The notes under the pieces are model-generated. The model was given only the letters and a program-made list of their open reading frames with translations. It was not told where the DNA came from and made no database searches. From Gimesia chilikensis (lineage in GTDB: Bacteria > Planctomycetota > Planctomycetia > Planctomycetales > Planctomycetaceae), in contig NZ_VTSR01000012.1 in NCBI RefSeq assembly GCF_008329715.1, positions 124,001-188,000 on the forward strand: 64,000 nucleotides of DNA. The letters run 5' to 3'. Shown here one piece after another: positions 57,380 to 64,000 of this stretch (the first letter of the stretch is position 1; each line of letters starts with the position of its first letter). The position numbers were made by a program, and so were the translations under genes.

Positions 57380-59590
57380 TTACTCTGGCAGCTTGCGTCG
57401 ATAGTCATCCAGATAAAGCCCGATTTTGTCAAAGGGGATCGGCTCAAAACCGATCTCTTTCGTCAGCAGGGAGGGGTCCTGGTGCAGTTCCCATTTGCCT
57501 TGCGAATTTTCTGTCAGGCCCAGTGGAATGGGTTTGTCAGAGGTCCCGCTCAGGTTGGTGAAGCCTTTGAGATCGTTTGTCATGGCGATACCCGGTGATG
57601 TGCCACGCGTATTCACGGCGAGATTGTTTTCCATGTCAAACTTGTCGAGCAGCTTCTGAACGTTGCCGTCCAGATGTGCGACTTCCTTTGAGCAGTCCAC
57701 GAACACATTCCGAAGGATCGGATTATAGAGCGGTTCACGAGGTGAGTCCTGCATGATTTTAGCGAGGTGGGGATAGCGTTCGCTCCAGGGCGGGCTCTGG
57801 TAGTTCATCGCTTCCGCCTTCTTTTCGAGCTGCCAGCTTGGTTCATTAGGATTATTCCACTGTTTCCAGGTCATGCCCCGCGAATCGACATGCAGGCCGA
57901 TCGGACAGTCGAGGACCAGGTTATTCAGAATGGGGTTATCGCGACCGCCGCCAATCATGATGGCCCGGCCGGTCTGGTAGAACACGTTGCCTTCCACCGT
58001 GTCGCCGCTGTCGCAGTCATCCAGGTAGACGCCCATCGTGTTGACATGCTCTGCATCGCCGCCTCCAAGGTGGTGGATGAAGTTGTGCCGCAGGATGTTT
58101 CCCTGGCTGGTCCAGTCGCGACCGGTATAAAAAGCGCCCGAGTCTCCCGTCTCCATGACGACGCGATAGATTTCATTCCGTTCGAACAGGTTCTCATTGC
58201 CGCCATACAGGACTGCGTTATGAGGGGCATCGTGAATGCAGTTATTCTGAACGATCTGCCCGCAGCCATTCGCATAGATGCCCGGAGCATAGGTTCGCTG
58301 AAAGAGTCCGTAATGATGAATGTGGTTATTGATCGCACGGTTGTCGGCGCGTGTGAGCTGTTTTCGGTCGCCTCCATACAAGGCGATGCCACGTGTTCCC
58401 AGGTGATACAGATCGCAGCTGCGGATCGTGTTCTGCTTACCATTCACGGAGATACCGCCGCTGGCCAGGTTCGCGACCACGCACCCGGCCAGTTCAATGC
58501 CGGTGGTATTCTTCAGCGAGCCCCCCTCCGAATGACCGTATTCCAGGTTCAGGTTCTCAAAGCGGACATGTTGCGTGTCCTGCAGTTTGAGCAGGGGCTG
58601 TGTCAACGTCGCGAGGACAATCGAGGTCGCTTGCTGATTTTGCTCAGGATAGAAATAAAGCTGCTTCTGCTTGCGATCGAGATACCATTCGCCGGGTGCG
58701 TCCAGTTCCTCCAGAACGTTGAGTGCGAAGAAGCGACGTGATTTGGATCCCCAGGTGCCACCCATGATGCCATAGTTATGAGGTGCTGCCAGACGGATTG
58801 TTTTCTGCTTTGCATCATAGTCGGCGATCCGGATGACTTCGTCACTCCAGTCATGAGTCCAGTAACCGAGCAGCCAGACGCCATCCTCCAGATTCCAACG
58901 GGCGGGCCGGGGATCATCAAAGATGAACGCACCGGGGTGCAGTTTGCGTTTTTCCGGATCCTCGGCTTTGGGGTCGGGCAGCCCTTTGTCGACGACTTTG
59001 GAAAAGGAAGCCCAGCCACCATGGTCTGCATCGGCATTCGGCCAGCGGGCGAGCGTCATCGGTGCGCCATTCACATACAGCCAGGGACCGACGGGGACAC
59101 CCCGGTAGGAGCGTTTCAGTTCCGCGAACGAGCCGGCAGCGATTGACGATAGATCACAGACCCGGACTTTGTCGCGGGCGGAAGCAGGCAGCCGTTTGAG
59201 AATGGCAGCGTCGGTGACCGGCTGAAACGATGCAGGATCGAGACTGACGCCCCCCTGAATCAGTGTCTGGCCCTGTTGAGTCGCACGATAGACAATCGGT
59301 GCCTCGGCGGTGCCGCTGTCTGTCTTATTGAATTCCAATGACTTACTGATTTGATAAACACCGGGCTGAATATGGACCGTTGCCCCAGCACCCACTTTCA
59401 GCTGACCAATCTGACGAGACTGGCGGATCGCATCGCGTGCCTGCTCGATCTGACGAAACGGCTTTGCTTGACTGCCATCGCCCCCGGGAGCAGCATCGGC
59501 TTTGACATATAGATTAAGACCTGCCTGCGTATTGCATGTCAGACAACAGACAATCAGACTGGTGAGAAAGAATCGAAACAAGTTCATTGA
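57380..59590 (-). CDS. Secreted right-handed parallel beta-helix protein
   Basis: This 736-residue secreted protein has a signal peptide (FRFFLTSLIVCCLTCNTQA) and a large parallel beta-helix made of repeated strands (NNHIHHYGLFQRTYAPGIY, NCIHDAPHNAVLYGGNENLF and others). The PGGDGSQAKPFRQIEQARDA start is that of polysaccharide-lyase- or NosD-like right-handed beta-helix repeat proteins, and the end is a less repetitive domain. It is probably a polysaccharide lyase, glycoside hydrolase or carbohydrate-binding protein; catalytic residues cannot be fixed. It is convergent with the GT87-like gene with a 23-bp gap. The start at 59590 is chosen over 59611 to fit the signal peptide. Confidence 0.82.
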   Translation of the reverse strand, partial: SMNLFRFFLTSLIVCCLTCNTQAGLNLYVKADAAPGGDGSQAKPFRQIEQARDAIRQSRQIGQLKVGAGATVHIQPGVYQISKSLEFNKTDSGTAEAPIVYRATQQGQTLIQGGVSLDPASFQPVTDAAILKRLPASARDKVRVCDLSSIAAGSFAELKRSYRGVPVGPWLYVNGAPMTLARWPNADADHGGWASFSKVVDKGLPDPKAEDPEKRKLHPGAFIFDDPRPARWNLEDGVWLLGYWTHDWSDEVIRIADYDAKQKTIRLAAPHNYGIMGGTWGSKSRRFFALNVLEELDAPGEWYLDRKQKQLYFYPEQNQQATSIVLATLTQPLLKLQDTQHVRFENLNLEYGHSEGGSLKNTTGIELAGCVVANLASGGISVNGKQNTIRSCDLYHLGTRGIALYGGDRKQLTRADNRAINNHIHHYGLFQRTYAPGIYANGCGQIVQNNCIHDAPHNAVLYGGNENLFERNEIYRVVMETGDSGAFYTGRDWTSQGNILRHNFIHHLGGGDAEHVNTMGVYLDDCDSGDTVEGNVFYQTGRAIMIGGGRDNPILNNLVLDCPIGLHVDSRGMTWKQWNNPNEPSWQLEKKAEAMNYQSPPWSERYPHLAKIMQDSPREPLYNPILRNVFVDCSKEVAHLDGNVQKLLDKFDMENNLAVNTRGTSPGIAMTNDLKGFTNLSGTSDKPIPLGLTENSQGKWELHQDPSLLTKEIGFEPIPFDKIGLYLDDYRRKLPE

Positions 59591-59722
59591 GGAGCCTGGG
59601 GTTGGAAACAAATGGGAAGGTAGTTTGCGTGACGGTTTAGTACAGCACGTCCTGCCTTGAATATAGGAAGCGGCCTGACCAGCGTCAATTAACTGTGGAA
59701 CTGTTGTAGATAACCTTTCGGA

Positions 59723-60052
59723 TCACCAGGGTTGAAACTGCATTTCTGAGAAATCATTCAGATCGATCTGGGCGGGTAAGCCAGCGACCAGCGCGCTCAC
59801 TTCACTGAGCGGGATGTATTTTCCGTAACTTCCCTGCTTGTCCGGAATCGGAATTTCCATCCAGATCGTCTCGCCGTTGCGGAGGAATTGCAGCGTCGCA
59901 TTGTGATCGTCGATCAGCCCGAAGAAATCTTCATCGCCCTGGAGGAGTTCCAGAATCCGATCGGCGGCGAGAGACAGATCCATCTCGCAGGCTTCTTCCG
60001 CGCTGAGCGTTTCATTGGTTTTATAACAGCAATAGAAAGCTCGATACCCCAT
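59723..60052 (-). CDS. Small hypothetical protein, last gene of the Ro-like operon
   Basis: This 109-residue acidic cytoplasmic protein of unknown family shows an N-terminal MGYRAFYCCYKTNETLSAEE and a core LQFLRNGETIWMEIPIPDKQ. GGAGG about 6 bp upstream makes the ATG at 60052 secure. It starts 109 bp after the stop of the HTH-containing partner gene on the same strand, so it may belong to that operon. Its compact acidic nature fits an immunity-like or regulatory protein but no match is claimed. Confidence 0.6.
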   Translation of the reverse strand: MGYRAFYCCYKTNETLSAEEACEMDLSLAADRILELLQGDEDFFGLIDDHNATLQFLRNGETIWMEIPIPDKQGSYGKYIPLSEVSALVAGLPAQIDLNDFSEMQFQPW

Positions 60053-60161
60053 AAACCCTCCGGTCGCGACCTAATAACAGACCAATCATCCTGGCAGGAT
60101 GAAACAGCCACTCATGGTACTACACAGAGTGGATCTGTCAAACCGGGGTTTAATAAATGAT

Positions 60162-61352
60162 TTACCAGGGGGCATTTCGCAGCATGCTCTGAACTTTGTC
60201 ATGCACATGCTGATGGAACAGGTGGCCGAAGCCCGCTTTTTCCAGACGGTAAATCAATTCGTGAGTTGTGCAACTCAGTTTTTCAGCACAGGCCTCGACA
60301 GACCAGTTGCTGTCAGCGAGTTGCATCAGCAGATAAGCACGTCGGCACTGGGCAGCAGAGAGTCGATACGATTTCAAATATTCCAACGTTCCATTCTTGC
60401 GGACGATGGCTTCCCCGATGTGGTTTTCCGCCTTCGGATTCAATTCCGTCATGAACCGCTGCAACTGGAAGGGGCCCATCTTGTAAACCATTTCATTGTG
60501 GACCGGACAATCCAGCAGATTATCAGACATCAGTGTGTGCAGCGTTGACCAGTCGCCACGCACACGCTTGACTTCTCGACGCAGGTCTTCCAGTGACGCC
60601 ACCCGCTTGGCGTCGATGTCCGCTGGATGTAACCGGTTTTCCTGTGCGTAAAGTCCGTAGAAATAGAGCAGCTCACCGTAATCATCGGTCAACAGTGTTT
60701 CATGCAGATCACGATAATCATCCGGATGAGGTACGATAAAGGCAGACGCCAGGGCATCTCCCACAAAGATCAGTGAACCAACCTGATTCTCATGAATTTC
60801 GAAGACACGGAGGGCATCTTCCAGCCCTTTAATCCAGCGGCCGGGAACCGACATCTCACAACGCGGGCTCAAACCATCGCGGATTGCTGCGCGCGAGTAT
60901 TCTTCCCAGATCACATCCGGTCCACCAAAATGGAGCGAAAGAAATCCTTCGAGTGAAAGATCCATCGGAAGAAACCGCAGTCGATTACGGTCTTCCCTCT
61001 TGCGCATTTTCTTCATTACCCGCGCCGTCATGAAGCCCAGGTCATGAACCCGGCCATCGCTGTTTTTCTGGCCTTTCTGCAGACGTCGTATCTGTGTACC
61101 GTAAGCGACGGCCGGTGAACCATCGTTCGACCAGTCCGCGATAAAGGCATGGGGGATATAGGAGTAATATGCCGTTTTCTGATCAAGTTGAACAGCGGCA
61201 ACATCTTCGTGGTAAGGACGTCGCGTCAAACGGAGATCTTCACGAACCTGTTTACGTATCACGGGCGCGAGACGGACTCCTCCCAGGACTTGTGACGGAG
61301 CGAGCTTCAGTCCTTTCAGCGAAATCGTCTGCTGCAGATCTTCAGGTTTCAT
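60162..61352 (-). CDS. Conserved protein with N-terminal ARPP-like region and C-terminal HTH
   Basis: This 396-residue protein overlaps the end of the upstream vWA gene by 11 bp and so is translationally linked to it. The N-terminal part (GLKLAPSQVLGGVRLAPVIR, VREDLRLTRRPYHEDVAAV, AYYSYIPHAFIADWSNDG) is like a family that I recall as associated with ADP-ribosylglycohydrolase and rhodanese genes in bacterial conflict loci (ARPP); this recall is unverified. From ~335 on, the C-terminus resembles a Fis-type helix-turn-helix (WSVEACAEKLSCTTHELIYR), so it might bind DNA or RNA. It has no signal and no membrane segment. The function is unknown; a role with the vWA protein is inferred from the overlap. 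Confidence 0.7.
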   Translation of the reverse strand: MKPEDLQQTISLKGLKLAPSQVLGGVRLAPVIRKQVREDLRLTRRPYHEDVAAVQLDQKTAYYSYIPHAFIADWSNDGSPAVAYGTQIRRLQKGQKNSDGRVHDLGFMTARVMKKMRKREDRNRLRFLPMDLSLEGFLSLHFGGPDVIWEEYSRAAIRDGLSPRCEMSVPGRWIKGLEDALRVFEIHENQVGSLIFVGDALASAFIVPHPDDYRDLHETLLTDDYGELLYFYGLYAQENRLHPADIDAKRVASLEDLRREVKRVRGDWSTLHTLMSDNLLDCPVHNEMVYKMGPFQLQRFMTELNPKAENHIGEAIVRKNGTLEYLKSYRLSAAQCRRAYLLMQLADSNWSVEACAEKLSCTTHELIYRLEKAGFGHLFHQHVHDKVQSMLRNAPW

Positions 61353-62820
61353 CAGAGTTCAACATCCTCTTAACACGGTGTGAGAGATACGCTTCCAGAT
61401 CCTCCAGTTTCGTCGTCCCGGCAGTAAACCGGGCAAAGCCCAGCATGGTGGGAATGTCTTCTGCATCCCGCAGACCGACGGTAGGGATCGTGGAACCCAG
61501 TCGTCGCGGTGAATAATGATCGGCGTCGAAGACCGGATTCATATGCACAATCTCCGGAGTATTCCCTTTTCCAATCGTTTCCCGGTAGACGCGGGCCACC
61601 TGATCGACCAGCTGAGGAGGATCGTTTTCGTAGCCATCCGAAACAATCACGATCAGGTCTGGCCGCCATTCCAGCGCGGCAAGCAATGGTTCGGCCAGAG
61701 CCGTCTGCCCCGCAGGTCGCGTCAGAAATTCATATTCCGCTTCTTCGTTTTCCGGTGTCCAGAAAGACCGGTATTCCCGCGCTGTATTTCTGAGCAGACA
61801 ACTGGCTGCCAGGGCCACGCCCAGCGGACGGTTTCGCCGCTCTCGACTTCCCAGGGAAGACCGGCTGCGATCCAGAACGGCGGCTACACGTCCCAGCGCG
61901 AGGGGAGCGCGACGCAGTGCTTTTGTTGCAGCGGAATTCAGGGCAGCCTGCAGTTCTACAGCGCGGTCCCGTCGCTCGCGTTGCTTCAGCGAGAGTATAT
62001 AGAGTGCCAGTTTCGTCAGTCCCGCGCGACTCAGGTCAAATTCAATATCAACCCCTTTCGTCCGTGCAGCAGTAGACTGATAGCGCATCTTTTCCGCTGC
62101 GGTCATCTTCGGTTGAATCTTCTGCAGGAAGACCTCGCGAGGAATCTGATGCGTCTGTGCCAGTGATTCCGCGACAGTGAAAGGCAGTTCGTAGATGGCA
62201 GATGCACTGTACTGCGCCTGTCGATACTGATTGAGCAGGGGCCGCGTGTAAGTCTTCTGGCTGGAAGGATCAAAGAGAAACCGTCCCAGTTCTGCATCGA
62301 GTTGAAAATGGATGTGTGCTGCTGCAGAACGAAACTTGTTGCGATATTTGATGGCATCAAAATCCGGTTCTCGTCGCCAGTTAAGGTATGTCTTAATCAC
62401 GGCACGCGTGCGACGATTATTGATTCGGGCCTGCTGCAATCGTGTAAATAGCCCATACACCCGGTTGGGAGGCAGTCCGCGCAGCGCAGCTGCGATCAGT
62501 GCTCCTTCTTCGGCGCGCTGTCGGGGATCACCTGGCGCACCCGACTGGAGCAGGTTGAAGATAATCTGCAGCTGATTAAAGTGATTAATACCGGCTGCCA
62601 GCGTTCGCGCGTAAAGCAGGCGATAGTTAATCAGCGTGTACTGGTGCAGGAATTCAATCGAAACGCTGGCGAGATACCGATCGGTATAATACTCGTTCTG
62701 CCGGGTGGCGGCGAAACAGGGGTTGATAAACATCACGAGATCTTCCCGTTCGCACTGTTCACGCAGGCGATTTCGTTCGGGAGACGATGTTGAATAGGTT
62801 CCGTCGGTCACCAGAGTCAT
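61342..62820 (-). CDS. TROVE/Ro60-like protein with C-terminal vWA domain
   Basis: This ~492-residue protein has an alpha-helical N-terminal two thirds and a C-terminal von Willebrand factor A domain, the layout of Ro60/Rsr proteins that bind Y RNAs and damaged or misfolded RNAs. The MIDAS is intact: D-x-S-x-S in LDRSRSS (Asp317), Thr373 in RPAGQTALAEPL and Asp395 in IVIVSDGYEN, which parallels AGGTD and FTDN of vertebrate Ro60 as I remember it. The N-terminal match to TROVE is by general pattern only and is weaker. Start choice: ATG 62820 is preferred; a TTG at 62832 lies inside the upstream poly-U tract, and a GTG at 62811 is also possible. The partner gene follows with an 11-bp overlap. 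Confidence 0.65.
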   Translation of the reverse strand: MTLVTDGTYSTSSPERNRLREQCEREDLVMFINPCFAATRQNEYYTDRYLASVSIEFLHQYTLINYRLLYARTLAAGINHFNQLQIIFNLLQSGAPGDPRQRAEEGALIAAALRGLPPNRVYGLFTRLQQARINNRRTRAVIKTYLNWRREPDFDAIKYRNKFRSAAAHIHFQLDAELGRFLFDPSSQKTYTRPLLNQYRQAQYSASAIYELPFTVAESLAQTHQIPREVFLQKIQPKMTAAEKMRYQSTAARTKGVDIEFDLSRAGLTKLALYILSLKQRERRDRAVELQAALNSAATKALRRAPLALGRVAAVLDRSRSSLGSRERRNRPLGVALAASCLLRNTAREYRSFWTPENEEAEYEFLTRPAGQTALAEPLLAALEWRPDLIVIVSDGYENDPPQLVDQVARVYRETIGKGNTPEIVHMNPVFDADHYSPRRLGSTIPTVGLRDAEDIPTMLGFARFTAGTTKLEDLEAYLSHRVKRMLNSDET

Positions 62821-62830
62821 TCCCTGAGTC

Positions 62831-62920
62831 AAAAAAATCCGTTCGGGGAATGCAGACAGCGACGGGCTGAAAAGCTGCAGAAGCTCACGCGGAAGTCACT
62901 CTCAAGTCCCACGAACGGAT
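62831..62920 (-). ncRNA. Candidate Y-RNA-like small RNA upstream of the Ro-like gene
   Basis: On the minus strand the 5' end AUCCGUUCG (62920-62912) pairs exactly with CGAACGGAU (62845-62837); after one bulged U a further GGGA/UCCC pairs, giving 9 + 4 bp with a single-base bulge. The 3' end runs into U7. Inside, UGCAG/CUGCA encloses CAGC-CCGUC-GCUG. This matches the general plan of Y RNAs: paired ends, a bulged lower helix, inner stem-loops and a 3' poly-U. The RNA ends 10-12 bases before the Ro-like coding region. An attenuator or a terminator of upstream transcription would look similar. A further GC-rich hairpin (62931-62946) lies just upstream. Confidence 0.4.
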
Positions 62921-63172
62921 GTTCGAGTATCCCGCGCCACGGCGGGCATCGCAAGCTCAGATTTTATGACAGGGCAAGTTGCAGGGAAGTTCGCCTGAAG
63001 AATGCGGATTCAGGTAGGATGGATCTGCTCACAAGGAAATCCCATTAGTACGAGTTTGTGTCAATTGCCAATGCACTTCCTTCCAGGCACTCAGGGCTGC
63101 AATCTCCAGCGCATTGATGATTGAGCGTTCGTTTAATATTCCAAATGGTATGAACCATTCATTGAAACAATT
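62921..63172. other. Intergenic region upstream of the candidate RNA
   Basis: This gap holds a GC-rich hairpin CCCGC-GCCACG-GCGGG (62931-62946) and no open frame that looks coding. The promoter of the Ro-like operon is expected here. A TTCGAGT loop near 62922 resembles a tRNA T-loop but its flanks do not pair properly. Confidence 0.4.
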
Positions 63173-63682
63173 TTAAAAGGGACCTTGGGGTCTCTTCGGA
63201 AAAAGCGCTTCATTCTCTCTTAACGTTAGATCCTTCGGTAGATAATACGACTCTTTACAAAGTTCTTTATATTTTTTGAGATAGCTCGCTCCAAAATATT
63301 CCAGTAGTAGAGGTTCTAATTCGAGGGCTTGTCTGGTAACAACCAGATGACATAACTGCATAAACAGGTACCGATCATGCTTGGCGATTTCTCCTATTTC
63401 ATTAAATCCATCAATATAAAACAACGTCAGTATCACAATGGCATCGATGTCAGTTAAGGTTTCAGAAAGATGGGACCAGTCTGGAGTATTATCATCTCCC
63501 ATTACTGCAACATAGTCTCCAGCCCATCTCCCTTTCGAATAATCGAGCATCAGATGAAAGGCTCGACTGGCGAGTGTCCTTCCCAATCCTCGATGACGTA
63601 GACTACCACCCAAAGTATCGATACAGAATTTTCTTTCTTCGTCAGATTGACATAGTAGTAATAAACGCCCATATCGAAACAC
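63173..63682 (-). CDS. Hypothetical protein, AT-rich; start uncertain
   Basis: This ~169-residue cytoplasmic protein is not recognised. It is mainly helical (RYLFMQLCHLVVTRQALELE, PLLLEYFGASYLKKYKELCK) with LSETLTDIDAIVILTLFYID in the middle. Its base composition is AT-richer than the window, which suggests transfer. The GTG at 63682 is the first possible start, but the frame stays open and looks coding up to 63727 (RRLDIYYYYFEKVFRYGRL) with no ATG, GTG or TTG in that extension. The gene may be 5'-truncated or use an unusual start. It lies 64 bp after a cysteine-rich small gene on the same strand. Confidence 0.55.
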   Translation of the reverse strand: MFRYGRLLLLCQSDEERKFCIDTLGGSLRHRGLGRTLASRAFHLMLDYSKGRWAGDYVAVMGDDNTPDWSHLSETLTDIDAIVILTLFYIDGFNEIGEIAKHDRYLFMQLCHLVVTRQALELEPLLLEYFGASYLKKYKELCKESYYLPKDLTLRENEALFPKRPQGPF

Positions 63683-63746
63683 TTTTTCAAAATAGTAATA
63701 GTAAATATCTAAACGTCGAGCATCTGTTTAAACTTCTGATCAAACA

Positions 63747-63989
63747 CTACATCATCGCGAGCAGCGTTTCATATCCATTAAATTCGTTTTTCCAGTCGGC
63801 ATAACAGCCGACGAGTCCACAGGCCACGCAGCGGCAGCCGAGGTAAAGCCATTTCACATCCGGGGACAGCGAATCATCCTCATTGCGGTAGCGATAAATG
63901 CCGGCCGTGATCTGAAAGACTTCCGCACCGCAGACGCAGCCATGTTTCTCGATGTCTGCTTCCTCAGCGTACTCTTCACTGTCACCCAT
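63747..63989 (-). CDS. Small cysteine-rich (zinc-ribbon-like) protein, possibly cut by window edge
   Basis: This 80-residue protein has two CxC-type clusters (HGCVCGAEVF and GCRCVACGLVGC) spaced like a zinc ribbon. The N-terminus is very acidic (EEYAEEADIEKH). The ATG at 63989 lacks a ribosome-binding site and the frame is open to the end of the window, so the gene may begin beyond it. A similar size and layout are common for immunity-like proteins in conflict loci, but no family is claimed. It precedes the AT-rich hypothetical gene on the same strand. Confidence 0.55.
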   Translation of the reverse strand: MGDSEEYAEEADIEKHGCVCGAEVFQITAGIYRYRNEDDSLSPDVKWLYLGCRCVACGLVGCYADWKNEFNGYETLLAMM

Positions 63990-64000
63990 CAGATGTTCGT

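Noticed and set aside
62912-62936. tRNA T-arm-like sequence (TTCGAGT loop)
   Set aside because: The flanking bases pair at only four positions and no acceptor or anticodon arm can be drawn.

Overview
The window looks like a chromosomal segment, including the probable replication origin, of a planctomycete of the Gimesia (Planctomyces) type. The assignment is inferred from gene families: two DUF1501 proteins, a DUF1559 pilin-like protein, a family of secreted hydrolases (sulfatase, sialidase-like, SGNH), a LEPR-XLL-type surface beta-helix protein, flotillin-like FloA, and moderate GC content. No rRNA, tRNA, CRISPR array, insertion sequence or prophage was recognised.

Layout. 1-8905 holds the end of a TPR protein, then a signalling and motility run on the plus strand: histidine kinase, receiver-only regulator, GAF-GGDEF diguanylate cyclase, STAS protein, and the type IV pilus motor set PilB, PilT, PilC. 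An AI-2E transporter follows on the minus strand. 10528-16800 is the replication locus: an ACT-domain protein, a short DnaA, a 539-bp AT-rich gap (candidate oriC), dnaN, a DUF721/DciA-type gene and gyrB. 16825-25919 is mainly minus-strand metabolism: hpt, truD, a secreted protein, the lutABC lactate-oxidation operon, an aldo/keto reductase with an FAD oxidoreductase, and a RidA-type protein. 26231-31000 carries floA, a FabH/OleA-like thiolase and an alginate-export-like porin.

31000-59700 is a typical planctomycete accessory region: esterase, DUF1501, sodium:solute symporter with a small membrane partner, SGNH hydrolase, DUF1559 with a lipoprotein, DinB-like, sialidase-like, LEPR-XLL beta-helix, sulfatase, SUKH-HEAT fusion, a second DUF1501, a hybrid histidine kinase, a GT87-type membrane glycosyltransferase and a large beta-helix protein. 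Several small AT-richer genes here look like orphan immunity or conflict genes. Two diverged copies of a 126-bp intergenic repeat sit at 33421 and 46801. A structured RNA candidate ending in a strong terminator lies at 47369-47530 on the minus strand.

The most interesting locus is 59723-62920 on the minus strand. A protein with an alpha-helical N-terminus and a C-terminal vWA domain with an intact MIDAS (like Ro60/TROVE proteins) overlaps a second gene that ends in a helix-turn-helix-like region. Immediately upstream is a candidate small RNA whose two ends pair in a 9-bp stem plus a one-base bulge plus 4 bp, ending in a poly-U tract. That is the general architecture of a Y RNA beside a Ro-family gene. 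This is an inference from eye-read structure and needs covariance and expression evidence.
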